A stretch of DNA of 26,195 bases from Chloroflexota bacterium (GCA_005880175.1 VBJR01000044.1:9220-35414), one strand, 5' to 3'; counted from the first letter of the stretch, positions 1-7,810 are shown. Program-made: numbers and translations. The notes: generated by a model from the sequence alone, not told the origin.

Positions 1-530
1 CGGTCCCGGATCTCGTCGGGGCTCACCCCGGCGCGACAGGGCGCGAGCGCGGGCGGCCGGCCGAACCCGAACAGGAGCATCGTGGCGCCCGGCGCCGCCA
101 CCCCGGACACGCTGCGCACGTATGCCTCGCGCTGGTCCCGGGGCAGTGTGTGGAAGCAGCCGAAGTCCACCAGCAGCGAGAAGTCCCCGCCGATCCCGAG
201 GTCCGGCAGGCGCGTCGCGTCGCCCTCCACGTAGCGCGGTGAGACTCCGGCCGCGGCGGCCCGGCGCCGGGCCGCGCCCAGCGCCCGCGGCACCATGTCC
301 ACCCCCGTCACGTCCCAGCCATGCCGGGCCAGGTAGACGCTGTCGGTGCCCGTCCCGCACCCGATGTCGAGGGCGCGGCCGGGGGGCAGCGGGGCGGTCC
401 CCTCGACCAGCTCGACCAGGTCGAGGGGTGGGACGTCCCGCTCCCAGATCGTCAGACCCAGCCGGTAGCAGGTCCGGTACACGAACCGGTACCACCGGAA
501 TCCGTTCGCCGTCGCGTTCGTTCGAGCCAT
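1..530 (-). CDS. Class I SAM-dependent methyltransferase, 3' end outside window
   Basis: Read leftward from the ATG at 528-530, the frame stays open for 176 codons to the window edge, so the C-terminus is missing. Residues 55-63 (DIGCGTGTD) are the glycine-rich motif I that binds S-adenosylmethionine. An acidic motif II follows (GVDMV, about 76-80), then a VEGDATRLPD segment near 101-110 typical of class I methyltransferases. The N-terminus (WYRFVYRTCYRLGL) resembles small actinobacterial methyltransferases of unknown substrate. A GGAGGG ribosome binding site at 538-543, 7 nt from the ATG, supports this start. That site lies inside the truncated TetR remnant on the opposite strand. The promoter-like unit at 787-814 points towards this gene. 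The substrate cannot be inferred. Confidence 0.85.
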   Translation of the reverse strand, partial: MARTNATANGFRWYRFVYRTCYRLGLTIWERDVPPLDLVELVEGTAPLPPGRALDIGCGTGTDSVYLARHGWDVTGVDMVPRALGAARRRAAAAGVSPRYVEGDATRLPDLGIGGDFSLLVDFGCFHTLPRDQREAYVRSVSGVAAPGATMLLFGFGRPPALAPCRAGVSPDEIRD

Positions 531-761
531 CACAGCGCCCTCCGCGGCCTGCCCGACCTGGCCGGATACCTGAACGCCCAGATGGCCGCGGGACGGCTGC
601 GGCGGATGGACCCGGTCCTGGCGGTGCAGCTGCTGGCCGGGCCGATCCTCGCCCACCAGCTGACCCGGCCGCTGGCCGAGTCGCTGGTCAGCTCCCCGGT
701 GCCCGCGCGAGAGGCGGTGGACCAGGTGGTCGAGGCGTGGCTGCGCGCGATGGCCCCGTAG
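531..761 (+). pseudogene. C-terminal remnant of a TetR-family regulator
   Basis: About 76 codons ending at the TAG at 759-761 encode a segment that looks like the ligand-binding C-terminus of TetR regulators (LPDLAGYLNAQ, then MDPVLAVQLLAGPILAHQL, then a terminal helix ending WLRAMAP). The helix-turn-helix half, normally about 110-130 residues upstream, is absent. The TetR-like reading begins exactly where the divergent methyltransferase starts. The frame stays open further left to 321, but that stretch is antisense to the methyltransferase and has no regulator character. The simplest reading is that a divergent TetR gene lost its promoter and N-terminal half by deletion. Family assignment is by eye from the C-terminal pattern, the least conserved part of TetR proteins. 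Confidence 0.6.
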
Positions 762-786
762 CTCGCCGAGGGCGACGGCCAATGGG

Positions 787-814
787 CTAGCACTGTACTG
801 CCTTTGGGTGGCAA
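787..814 (-). promoter_or_regulatory. Leftward promoter-like unit in the left arm
   Basis: On the minus strand, TTGCCA (814-809) and TGCTAG (792-787) are separated by 16 nt, close to an actinobacterial housekeeping promoter. Transcription would start near 780, run antisense through the TetR remnant and reach the methyltransferase at 530. The matching arrangement in the other arm supports a functional unit; the -10 is not a perfect TANNNT. Confidence 0.45.
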
Positions 815-905
815 GTGGTTCACGATGGTGCCTTGCCGTACGTCTGCCACCCCTCAGCCCGGTCGAGACGTGGCGCCCATACGGCAAGGCACGTTCGTGG
901 CATAG

Positions 906-933
906 TTGTCACCCAGAGGTGGTCCGATGCTAG
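906..933 (+). promoter_or_regulatory. Rightward promoter-like unit in the right arm
   Basis: TTGTCA (906-911) and TGCTAG (928-933) are 16 nt apart, mirroring the left arm. Initiation near 940 would give a leader of about 190 nt before the LuxR-type regulator at 1132. That gene also has its own -10 just before its start. Confidence 0.45.
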
Positions 934-1116
934 CCCACCGGAGGCCCCCTTCGTTGAACTCCCACGCCTCGACGAGGCCCGTCTCGAGACGCGCCAGGCC
1001 GATCGCCCAGACAACGACTTCGTTCCGGGCTCGCAGCGGACTCCAACTCACCGGCATTGCCCGTAGCCCCCGGGCGGGGACGGGCGCTCGGGCGAACGGG
1101 CGCCGGCGGCCGCGTC

Positions 1117-1122
1117 TATAGT
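1117..1122 (+). promoter_or_regulatory. -10 box of a probable leaderless promoter
   Basis: TATAGT lies 9 nt before the ATG at 1132, so transcription would begin at or next to the start codon. No ribosome binding site is seen in this gap. The -35 position shows no clear consensus. Confidence 0.5.
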
Positions 1123-1131
1123 CGGGCCGTC

Positions 1132-3690
1132 ATGTCGGCCCTGGGGCGGTGCCCGGTGCTGGTCGAGCGCGACGACGAGCTCCGCTCGCTGTCGGCGCTG
1201 GCCAGCGAGGCGGCGCGCGCCGGCGGCCGCGCCGTCGTCATCACCGGCGAGGCGGGCGCCGGCAAGTCGCGCCTGGCCCAGGAGCTCGCGGCCTCGCTCC
1301 CGGACGGGTGGTCGGCGCGCACGGTGCGCCTGACGCGCAGCGGCGCCGGGCTGCCGCCGCTCCCCGACGCCCGGCCGCTCGCGTTCGTCCTGGACGACGC
1401 CCACTTCCTCGACCCCACCGCGTTCGAGGCGCTGAGCGGCGTGCTCGACCGGGTCGGCCCGGCCGCGGTGCTCCTGCTGCTCACGTTCCGGCTCGGCGTC
1501 CACCCCGCCGGCAGCGCGGAGATGCGCGCCCTCGCGGCGCTCGCCCGGGACCCCCGCTGCCGCGAGCTGCGCCTGGTCCCGCTCTCGCCGGCCGGTGTCG
1601 CGGCGATGGCGGCCGCGATGGGCCGGCCGGCGGCGGACGACCTGTACCGGCGCACCGGCGGCAGCCCGTTCTGGACCGAGGCGGTGCTGCGGACCGGCGG
1701 CGACGTCCCCTGGACGGTCGTCGAGACCGTCGCCGCGCAGCTGGACGCGCTGCCGCCGCCCGCCCGCGACCTCGCGTTCGCGCTGGCCGTGGCCGAGGAG
1801 CCGCTGCAGGCGCCGGCGGCCGCCCGGCTGGTGCCGGACCTCGCCGGCGCCCGTGCCGCGCTCGCGGGCGCCGGCCTGCTCCAGGACAGCGACTCCGGCG
1901 TCGGGCTGCGCCACGCCCTCGTGGGCGAGGCGCTGCTGGCCGGGCTGGGCCACGAGGCGCGGGCCGGCTGGCACCGGCGGCTGGCCGCCGACCTGGAGGG
2001 AGAGGGGGTCGAGGCCGACCGGCTGGCCCGGCACTGGGCCGGCGCCGGCGAGGCCGAGCGGGCGGCGGAGATCGCGCGACCGGCCGCGTCCGAGCTGCGC
2101 GCCCGCGGCGCCACCCGCCGGGCGTTCGAGTGCTTCGCGATCGCGGTCCGGCGTCCGCCGGCCGACCCCGAGGCGGCCGGCGTCCTGCACGAGGAGGCGG
2201 CGCTCGTCGCCGCGCGCGTCGGCGACCACGACGCGACGCGGCGCTGGATCGGGCTCGCCGAGCGCCACTACCGGGAGGCCGGCCAGCCCGAGCGCGCGGT
2301 GCGCATGCTGCTGGACCCCACGTACGACTACCTCCCGGTCGGCCGTTCCCGGGCCGCCCGGGACGAGCCGGTCGAGCGCCTGCTGGCCGGCGCGCTGGCG
2401 GCCCTCGGCCGGGCCGACCCGGAGACGGCGCGCGGGCTCGTCGAGGCGGCCGTCGACGCGGCCCGGACGCGCTCCGACGGCATGGCGCTGGCGCGGGCCG
2501 CCCGGATGGTCATGTTCGCCCTCGGCGAGTTCGAGCGCGGCGACGCCCTGCTCGACGAGGCGCTGGCCTGCCCGGACATGGCCGTCCACCCCGGCCGTGA
2601 GAGCCGCGTCCTGACCATCCGCGCGTGCGGCCGGGTGGCCAGGGGGTACCCGCTGGAGGCGGTCGAGCTGCTCCGCCAGGGCGCCGCGATCAGCCGGCAG
2701 GAGCCGGAGGCGGTGCTGTGGACGGGGCAGCTGGGGCTGGCCGACGCGCTCCTGATGGTCGGGCACGTGACGGAGGGCGCGGCCATGCTGGCCGAGGCGG
2801 GCCGGGCCCGCGGCACCGACCGGATGGTCGAGGCCGCCGGCGGCTACCGCCGCTTCGAGGCCGGCGACGTCGCCGGCGGCCTGGCGGCGATCGGCGCGGG
2901 AACCGCCGGCATCCTGGCCGAGCTCGACTTCGACCCGCTGGGCCGGGCCGTGGCCGGCTCACGCATCCTGCGCGCGCAGGCGCTCGCCGAGGCGCACGCC
3001 GGGCGGCTGGCGGCGGCGCTGGAAACGGTCCGCCGGCTCGACGTCCTGTCCCCGGAGCCGTTCAACGACGTGTCCGCCGACCTCGCGTACGTCCTCGCCA
3101 GGGCGGGCGCCGGGCTGCGACGCGACGGCGCGCTGGCGGAGGCCGGCCGGCGGATCGGCGAGATCGTCAGGGTGGCGTCGGGGCCGAACGTGATCGGCGC
3201 GGCGGAGGCCGTGCGCGGGTTCACGGCCCTCGCCGGCGGGCGGCCGGACGAGGCCGCCCGGCGACTGCTGGCGGCCGCCGCCCTCTACGAGCGCGCGCCG
3301 AGGCCGGTGCTGGCGGCCGAGCTGTGGTGCGACGGCGCGCTGGCGTCGGGCCCGGGGAGCGCGGCGGAGGCGGCGCTCCGGCAGGCCGGCCGCGTCTGCG
3401 AGGCCGGCGGCCTGGTCCGCCTGGCCGCCCGGGTGGCCTCGGTCCGCGACGACCTGGCGGCCCGGCGGCCGAGGGCGCCCGACGTGCTGGCGGAGCTCAC
3501 GCCGCGCGAGCGAGACGTGGTCCGGCTCGTCGCCGAGGGCCTGAGCAACCGCGAGATCGGCGGCCGCCTGTACCTCGCCGAGGGCACGGTGCGGAACTAC
3601 CTGTCCACGGCGTTCGACAAGATCGGCGTCTCGCGACGGGCGGAGCTGGTCCGGCTCATCGCCGCGTCCCGGCCGCCAGGTGGAAGCTGA
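1132..3690 (+). CDS. Large ATPase-type LuxR (LAL-like) transcriptional regulator
   Basis: This is an 852-residue regulator with the LAL layout. An N-terminal AAA-type ATPase carries Walker A GEAGAGKS (39-46) and Walker B FVLDDAHFLD (85-94). A long alanine-rich helical middle resembles TPR-like repeats. A C-terminal LuxR/NarL helix-turn-helix occupies about 789-846 (LTPRERDVV ... GLSNREIGGRLYLAEGTVRNYLS). LAL proteins usually activate metabolic or antibiotic pathway genes after sensing an inducer through the middle region. The frame is open further upstream to 1057, but the ATG at 1132 gives the canonical start and has a -10 box 9 nt before it. The 3' end overlaps that of the convergent methyltransferase by 35 nt. 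Target genes cannot be inferred; the adjacent ligase/methyltransferase pair is one candidate. Confidence 0.93.
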   Translation: MSALGRCPVLVERDDELRSLSALASEAARAGGRAVVITGEAGAGKSRLAQELAASLPDGWSARTVRLTRSGAGLPPLPDARPLAFVLDDAHFLDPTAFEALSGVLDRVGPAAVLLLLTFRLGVHPAGSAEMRALAALARDPRCRELRLVPLSPAGVAAMAAAMGRPAADDLYRRTGGSPFWTEAVLRTGGDVPWTVVETVAAQLDALPPPARDLAFALAVAEEPLQAPAAARLVPDLAGARAALAGAGLLQDSDSGVGLRHALVGEALLAGLGHEARAGWHRRLAADLEGEGVEADRLARHWAGAGEAERAAEIARPAASELRARGATRRAFECFAIAVRRPPADPEAAGVLHEEAALVAARVGDHDATRRWIGLAERHYREAGQPERAVRMLLDPTYDYLPVGRSRAARDEPVERLLAGALAALGRADPETARGLVEAAVDAARTRSDGMALARAARMVMFALGEFERGDALLDEALACPDMAVHPGRESRVLTIRACGRVARGYPLEAVELLRQGAAISRQEPEAVLWTGQLGLADALLMVGHVTEGAAMLAEAGRARGTDRMVEAAGGYRRFEAGDVAGGLAAIGAGTAGILAELDFDPLGRAVAGSRILRAQALAEAHAGRLAAALETVRRLDVLSPEPFNDVSADLAYVLARAGAGLRRDGALAEAGRRIGEIVRVASGPNVIGAAEAVRGFTALAGGRPDEAARRLLAAAALYERAPRPVLAAELWCDGALASGPGSAAEAALRQAGRVCEAGGLVRLAARVASVRDDLAARRPRAPDVLAELTPRERDVVRLVAEGLSNREIGGRLYLAEGTVRNYLSTAFDKIGVSRRAELVRLIAASRPPGGS

Positions 3691-4459
3691 CCCGGACGTC
3701 CAGCTCGCCGGCCGCCGCGGCGCGGTCCAGGGCGCGCAGCCAGCCGGCGGCGGCCGCCTGCGTCACCGCGCCGGTCCGGACCGCGTCCGCGGCGTACGCC
3801 GCCACGCGGAGCCCGTGCGGCGCGGCGACGTGGCATCCGGAGAGCCGCAGCTCCAGCGCCCGCACCTCCGTGAAGCCGGCGCCGGCGAGCAGCCGCGCCA
3901 GGCGGGCGCCGGCGTCCGGCGACGGGATGGCGCGCAGGCGGACGCCAAGGACGCGGCGCGTGACCTCCGGGTCGGCGCCCGTCAGCTCCAGCCCGCGCCA
4001 GTCCGGGTCGAAGGCGGCCACCTGCCCGCCCGGCCGGAGGACGCGAGCGGCCTCCGCGAGCGCCGCGGCCGGGTCGGCGAGGTGCTGGAGGACGCGCTCG
4101 AAGCGGCAGGCGTCGGCGCTGCCGTCCGGGAGGTCCAGGCGCTCGGCGCGGCCGACCCCGAACTCGACCGGCAGGCCGCGGCCGGCGGCGCGGCGGCGGG
4201 CCTCCGCGACCATGGCCTCGCTCGCGTCGACGCCCGTGACGTGCCCGTCCGGCGCCACCACCGTGGCGATGGCGAGCGCGTCGTCGCCCGGGCCGCAGCC
4301 CACGTCCACCACCCGGCTGCCGGGACCGGCGCGGAGCTCGGCCAGGAGCAGCCGGTCCACCGCCTGGAACAGCGGCTGGTCGCGGTGCACGTCCAGGTAG
4401 CCGACCAGCTCCGTCACGTCGCCGCCGCCGGCGTCGGCGAACGCCTGCGCGGGGCTCAC
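3656..4459 (-). CDS. Class I SAM-dependent methyltransferase (UbiE/Methyltransf_11-like)
   Basis: A 267-residue protein with motif I VVDVGCGPGDD (50-60), the acidic motif II end VTGVDAS (74-80), the LQHLADP segment and a post-motif VLRPGGQVAAFDPDW. These are the marks of small-molecule methyltransferases of the UbiE type. The GTG start at 4459 overlaps the stop of the upstream ligase (GTGA, 4456-4459), so the two are translationally coupled. The same frame is open upstream to 5044, but that part is antisense-type noise across the ligase gene. The context suggests methylation of a carboxylate- or CoA-derived compound, which is inference. Its 3' end overlaps the LuxR-type gene by 35 nt. Confidence 0.9.
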   Translation of the reverse strand: MSPAQAFADAGGGDVTELVGYLDVHRDQPLFQAVDRLLLAELRAGPGSRVVDVGCGPGDDALAIATVVAPDGHVTGVDASEAMVAEARRRAAGRGLPVEFGVGRAERLDLPDGSADACRFERVLQHLADPAAALAEAARVLRPGGQVAAFDPDWRGLELTGADPEVTRRVLGVRLRAIPSPDAGARLARLLAGAGFTEVRALELRLSGCHVAAPHGLRVAAYAADAVRTGAVTQAAAAGWLRALDRAAAAGELDVRVSFHLAAGTRR

Positions 4460-6006
4460 CGCGCCGCCCCCGCCCGCTCGCGCTCGATCAGGTCGCGCCG
4501 CAGCACCTTGCCGGTCGGGGTGCGGGGCACGCGCTCGATCACGATCACGTCGCGGACGTGCTTCCACGGCGCCAGCCGGCCGCTCAGCCAGTCGCGCACC
4601 TCGCCGGGCTCGGCGGGACCGCGCAGCGCCACGTACGCGACCGGCACCTCGCCGAGCTCGTGGTCCGGGCGGCCCACGACGGCGGCGTCGGCGACCGCCG
4701 GGTGCGCCAGCAGCTCGCGCTCGACCTCGGCCGGCGCGACGCTGTACCCGCCCACCTTTATCAGCTCCTTCAGGCGGTCCACGAGGAAGATGTCCCCGGT
4801 CGCGCTGAGCGAGCAGAGGTCGCCCGTGTGCAGCCAGCCGTCCCCGTCGAGGGCGCCGGCAGTCGCCTCGTCGTCGTCGAGGTAGCCGCGCATCACCTGC
4901 GGTCCGCGGATCCACAGCTCGCCCGGCTGGCCGGGGCCCAGGCGGGCGCCGGTGCCCGGGGCGACGACCACCGCCTCCAGGTTGGGCCCGATCGTCCCGA
5001 CCGAGCCCCGGACGGGCGGGTCGGCGGGCGGCCCGTAGCACCACGCCTCGGTCGACCCGAGCAGGTCGAGGACCTGGCAGCCGAGCCGGGCCTCGACCTC
5101 CTCCTGGAGCTCGGGCGGGCAGGGCGCGGCCCCGTTCATCACCAGCCGCAGGGAGGACAGGTCGAACCGATCGACCAGCGGGCTGCGCGCCAGCGCGTGG
5201 ATCACCGGCGGCGTGACGGGAACGACGCTGGCGCGGTGGTCCCGGAGCATGCGCAGGAACGCCTCCAGGTCGAATCCGGGCGCGTTCCTGGTCACCACCG
5301 TCGCGCCGAAGCCGAGCGCGTGGCTGAGGAGGGCGGTGCCGTACAGGTGCGTGAACGGGACCGGCAGCCCGACGACGTCGTCCGCGGTCCAGCGGAGCGG
5401 TCCGGCGGCGGCGAGCGCCAGGAGGAACGCGGTGGTGCCGTGGTGGGTGTGCGCGGCGACCCTGGGCAGGCCCGTGGTCCCGCTGGAGGGGAACAGCAGG
5501 GCGAGGTCGTCCGGGTCGCGATCGGCGACAGGCGGGCGCGGCGCGCCGCTGAGGGCGGGGAGGTCGTCGTCCAGTGAATGGAGGGCGGCGGGGCTCGCGG
5601 CCGAGCCCAGCGCGCCCTCGACGGCGGCCCGCGACCAGCGGTCGGCGAGCACGAGGCTCGGCCCGGTCCGGGCGAGCTGCCGCGCCAGCTCGCCGGGGGT
5701 GAGGGCCGCGTTCGCGCTGGCCACCGCCGCGCCGGCCGCGAGGGCGCCGTACAGGGCGACGGCGTACTCGGGGCCGTTGGCGGCCACGACCGCCACCACG
5801 TCGCCGCCGCCCACGCCCCGGCCGGCCAGGCCGGCGGCGAACCGCCGCGAGCGGTCGTGCAGCTCGCCGAAGGTGAGGCCCCGGCCGGTCTCCGCGTCGA
5901 GGACGGCGGGCCGGTGGGCGTGGGCGGCGGCCGCGCGCAGCGCCACCTCGTCCACGAGGGCCGGTTCGACCGGGAGGGTCCGCCCGCGCCAGATCGTTGC
6001 GTTCAT
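4456..6006 (-). CDS. AMP-dependent acyl-CoA synthetase/ligase (4-coumarate-CoA ligase-like)
   Basis: A 516-residue member of the ANL adenylate-forming superfamily, which activates a carboxylic acid with ATP and transfers the acyl-AMP to CoA. Visible core motifs are the P-loop SSGTTGLPR (174-182), GSTE (317-320), GWLHTGD (390-396), the hinge DRLKELIKVGG (410-420) and the catalytic lysine in PTGKVLRRDL (Lys500). The P-loop ends in Arg where Lys is usual. Overall order and length match plant-type 4-coumarate and short-aryl acid CoA ligases. No transmembrane segment or carrier domain is seen, so it is not an NRPS module. The ATG at 6006 has a TAGCGT -10 box 7 nt upstream. The substrate is unknown; aryl or medium-chain acids are plausible. 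Confidence 0.93.
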   Translation of the reverse strand: MNATIWRGRTLPVEPALVDEVALRAAAAHAHRPAVLDAETGRGLTFGELHDRSRRFAAGLAGRGVGGGDVVAVVAANGPEYAVALYGALAAGAAVASANAALTPGELARQLARTGPSLVLADRWSRAAVEGALGSAASPAALHSLDDDLPALSGAPRPPVADRDPDDLALLFPSSGTTGLPRVAAHTHHGTTAFLLALAAAGPLRWTADDVVGLPVPFTHLYGTALLSHALGFGATVVTRNAPGFDLEAFLRMLRDHRASVVPVTPPVIHALARSPLVDRFDLSSLRLVMNGAAPCPPELQEEVEARLGCQVLDLLGSTEAWCYGPPADPPVRGSVGTIGPNLEAVVVAPGTGARLGPGQPGELWIRGPQVMRGYLDDDEATAGALDGDGWLHTGDLCSLSATGDIFLVDRLKELIKVGGYSVAPAEVERELLAHPAVADAAVVGRPDHELGEVPVAYVALRGPAEPGEVRDWLSGRLAPWKHVRDVIVIERVPRTPTGKVLRRDLIERERAGAAR

Positions 6007-6013
6007 GGGGGCG

Positions 6014-6019
6014 ACGCTA
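6014..6019 (-). promoter_or_regulatory. -10 box of a probable leaderless promoter for the ligase
   Basis: On the minus strand TAGCGT ends 7 nt before the ATG at 6006, too close for a ribosome binding site. The divergent spacer also holds TGAC-GGTT-GTCA (6044-6055), a short inverted repeat that could be an operator shared with the rightward dehydrogenase. Confidence 0.45.
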
Positions 6020-6083
6020 GGGACGCCCGGCGGGCGCCGGTAGTGACGGTTGTCATGTCATCCCACCCCCGGCCGGGGCCGCC

Positions 6084-6089
6084 TACGAT
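6084..6089 (+). promoter_or_regulatory. -10 box of a probable leaderless promoter for the 2-hydroxyacid dehydrogenase
   Basis: TACGAT lies 6 nt before the ATG at 6096, and there is no purine-rich ribosome binding site between them. This matches the TANNNT pattern of leaderless actinobacterial promoters. Confidence 0.5.
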
Positions 6090-6095
6090 GCCCGC

Positions 6096-7232
6096 ATGCT
6101 GCTGACCATCGACGACCTTCGCCGCGCCAGCCGGCGGCGGCTGCCGCGCGCCGTCTTCGACTTCATCGACGGCGGGGCGGAGGACGAGGTCACCCTGCGC
6201 CGGAACCGGCAGGCGTTCGAGCGGATCGCGCTGGTCCCGCGCGTGCTGGTGGACGTGCGCGACGTGCACCTGGCGACCACGGTCCTGGGCCAGCGCATGG
6301 CCGTGCCGCTGCTCCTGGCCCCGACCGGGCTGTGCGGCATGGCGACGTCCCGCGGCGAGATCCCGGCCGCCCGCGCCGCCGTGGCCGCGGGCCTCACGTT
6401 CACGGCCAGCTGCATGTCGTCGGTGACGCTGGAGGACATCGCCCGGGAGGCGCCGGGCCCGCACTGGTTCCAGCTGTACGTGTGGCGCGACCGCGGCATC
6501 ACCCGCGACCTGGTCGAGCGCGCGGCCGCCGCGGGCTACCGGACGCTGGTGGTCACCGTGGACACGCCCGTCCTCGGCCAGCGCGAGCGGGACGCCCGCA
6601 ACGGCGCGACCGTGCCCCCGCGCATCACGTGGCGCAACGCGCTCGACACGCTGCGCCGGCCGGGGTGGCTGCTCACGATGGCGCGCGGGCCCCGGATCGA
6701 GTTCGCCAACGTGTCCGTGGAACGGCCCGGCGGTCCAGGACCGTTCGCGCTGTCGCCGTACGTCAACAGCCTGTTCGACGCCACGCTGACCTGGTCCGAC
6801 CTGGACTGGCTGCGCGGCCTGTGGACCGGGCCGCTCGTGGTCAAGGGCGTGCTGAGCCCGCGCGACGCCACGCTGGCGGCGGAGCACGGGGCCGACGCGG
6901 TCATCGTGTCCAACCACGGCGGCCGCCAGCTCGACGGCGCCCAGGCCACCGTCGACGCGCTGCCGGCCGTCGTCGAGGCGGCGGGCGACCGGCTGGAGGT
7001 CCTGCTCGACGGCGGCGTCCGCCGGGGCGCGGACGTCGCCCGGGCGCTGGCGCTGGGCGCCCGCGCCTGCCTGGTCGGCCGGCCCTACCTGTACGGCCTG
7101 GCGGTGGGCGGCGAGGCGGGGGTGGCGCGGGCGATCGGCATCCTGACGGACGAGCTGCGGCGGACGCTGGCGCTGATGGGCTGCGTCGGGGTGGGGGAGC
7201 TCGGACCCGACTCGGTGGTGCGCTCGGCGTAG
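6096..7232 (+). CDS. FMN-dependent alpha-hydroxy-acid dehydrogenase/oxidase (LldD/glycolate oxidase family)
   Basis: A 378-residue TIM-barrel flavoenzyme that oxidises an L-2-hydroxy acid to the 2-oxo acid. Family residues are visible: the FMN-contact segment LLAPTGLCGMA (73-83), YVW (128-130), Lys250 in VVKGV, and the active-site signature SNHGGRQLDG (272-281) with the catalytic base His274 and substrate-binding Arg277. The phosphate-binding DGGVRRG (305-311) and GRPYLYG (328-334) follow. There is no signal peptide or cytochrome b2 domain. L-lactate dehydrogenase, mandelate dehydrogenase and glycolate oxidase are all possible. The related mycofactocin-system enzyme MftD is unlikely because no other mft gene is nearby. 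It converges on an Lrp/AsnC regulator with only 13 nt between the stops. Confidence 0.92.
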   Translation: MLLTIDDLRRASRRRLPRAVFDFIDGGAEDEVTLRRNRQAFERIALVPRVLVDVRDVHLATTVLGQRMAVPLLLAPTGLCGMATSRGEIPAARAAVAAGLTFTASCMSSVTLEDIAREAPGPHWFQLYVWRDRGITRDLVERAAAAGYRTLVVTVDTPVLGQRERDARNGATVPPRITWRNALDTLRRPGWLLTMARGPRIEFANVSVERPGGPGPFALSPYVNSLFDATLTWSDLDWLRGLWTGPLVVKGVLSPRDATLAAEHGADAVIVSNHGGRQLDGAQATVDALPAVVEAAGDRLEVLLDGGVRRGADVARALALGARACLVGRPYLYGLAVGGEAGVARAIGILTDELRRTLALMGCVGVGELGPDSVVRSA

Positions 7233-7238
7233 CCGGCG

Positions 7239-7255
7239 GCGCGGCTCAGCCGCGC
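7239..7255. terminator. Probable bidirectional terminator hairpin
   Basis: GCGCGGCT and AGCCGCGC flank a single C, so a 6-bp GC stem with a CTCAG loop forms. The loop contains the stop codon of the leftward regulator, and the rightward dehydrogenase ends 7 nt before. There is no T-tract, as is common in actinobacteria. Confidence 0.5.
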
Positions 7256-7764
7256 AGCGTGCGGATCAGGTCCAGGTCGATCTGCTTCGGCGGCGCCGAG
7301 CGGAGCCACAGGAACGTCTCGGTGCGGCTGACGCCCGGGAGCCGCCCGATCTGCTCGAACAGGCAGGTGCGGAGGTGCTCATGGTCCCGCACCCGCAGCC
7401 GGATGATCAGGTCCATCGAGCCCGCCACGATCGTCGCCTCCTCGACCTCCGGGACCGCGGCCAGCGCCTCCAGGACCTGGTCCGGGTCCTTCAGCACGTT
7501 CTCGGCGAAGACGCTCGCGTACGCGACCAGCGAGAAGCCGAGGGCCGACCGGTCGATCTCCGCGCGGTAGCCGCGGATCACCCCGGCCCGCTCCAGGCGG
7601 GCGATCCGCTCGGCGACCGCCGGCGGCGACATGCCGACTTCGCGCGCGATCCGCCGCTGCGAGGCGCGCGCGTCGGCGACCAGCTGCTCGAGGATCGCGA
7701 GGTCCACGTCGTCCAGGCTCTGCGGCTCGACGGCAGCCCGTGGGGCGGACGCTGGCTGTGGCAC
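7246..7764 (-). CDS. Lrp/AsnC-family transcriptional regulator
   Basis: A 172-residue protein with the two-part Lrp/AsnC layout. The N-terminal helix-turn-helix lies at about residues 17-77 (LDDVDLAILEQL, RRIAREVGMSPPAVAERIARLERAGVIRGY). The C-terminal ligand-binding RAM domain includes DLIIRLRVRDHEHL and GVSRTETFLWL. These proteins usually sense amino acids or small metabolites and control a neighbouring gene. The GTG at 7764 is the start chosen; it has a TTGTCA/CAGAAT promoter 12 nt upstream and no ribosome binding site. It is divergent from the ABC import operon and convergent with the hydroxyacid dehydrogenase. Control of either neighbour, plus autoregulation, is an inference from position. 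Confidence 0.92.
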   Translation of the reverse strand: MPQPASAPRAAVEPQSLDDVDLAILEQLVADARASQRRIAREVGMSPPAVAERIARLERAGVIRGYRAEIDRSALGFSLVAYASVFAENVLKDPDQVLEALAAVPEVEEATIVAGSMDLIIRLRVRDHEHLRTCLFEQIGRLPGVSRTETFLWLRSAPPKQIDLDLIRTLRG

Positions 7765-7776
7765 GTTTGAAAGGCA

Positions 7777-7805
7777 ATTCTGACCGATGGCCTTTTCTAT
7801 GACAA
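7777..7805 (-). promoter_or_regulatory. Promoter of the Lrp/AsnC regulator
   Basis: On the minus strand TTGTCA (7805-7800), a 17-nt spacer and CAGAAT (7782-7777) form a good housekeeping-type promoter. The -10 ends 12 nt before the GTG start. AATTCTGACC (7776-7785 region) and GGTCAATT (7812-7819) form an imperfect inverted repeat across both divergent promoters, a candidate operator for the regulator. Confidence 0.55.
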
Positions 7806-7810
7806 GTTCC

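Larger units (their letters stand above)
783..937. repeat. 155-nt imperfect inverted duplication with two divergent promoter-like units
   Basis: Left arm 783-840 and right arm 880-937 are each 58 nt and align as reverse complements without a gap, with 44 of 58 positions identical; the spacer is 39 nt. The innermost 13 nt (GTGCCTTGCCGTA at 828-840, its complement at 880-892) and the outermost 10 nt (TGGGCTAGCA) are perfect. Each arm read outward gives TTGNCA, 16 nt, TGCTAG. This is the main content of the 370-nt stretch 762-1131, which has no convincing gene. The remainder (938-1131) shows only the -10 box of the next gene. The conserved inner 13-mer lies at the same distance from each -35, as expected for a regulator site. 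Confidence 0.75.

Noticed and set aside
854..1057. A 67-codon reverse frame across the right arm of the inverted duplication
   Set aside because: No ribosome binding site and no recognisable family; most of it is explained by the repeat arm and adjacent non-coding sequence.
3656..3690. Overlap of the LuxR-type and methyltransferase 3' ends as a sign of a wrong stop or frameshift
   Set aside because: Both C-termini read as intact (LuxR helix-turn-helix complete, methyltransferase of normal length); short convergent overlaps are ordinary in compact GC-rich genomes.
6096..7232. Mycofactocin-system MftD in place of a general 2-hydroxyacid dehydrogenase
   Set aside because: The fold is similar, but none of the mycofactocin biosynthesis genes is nearby.
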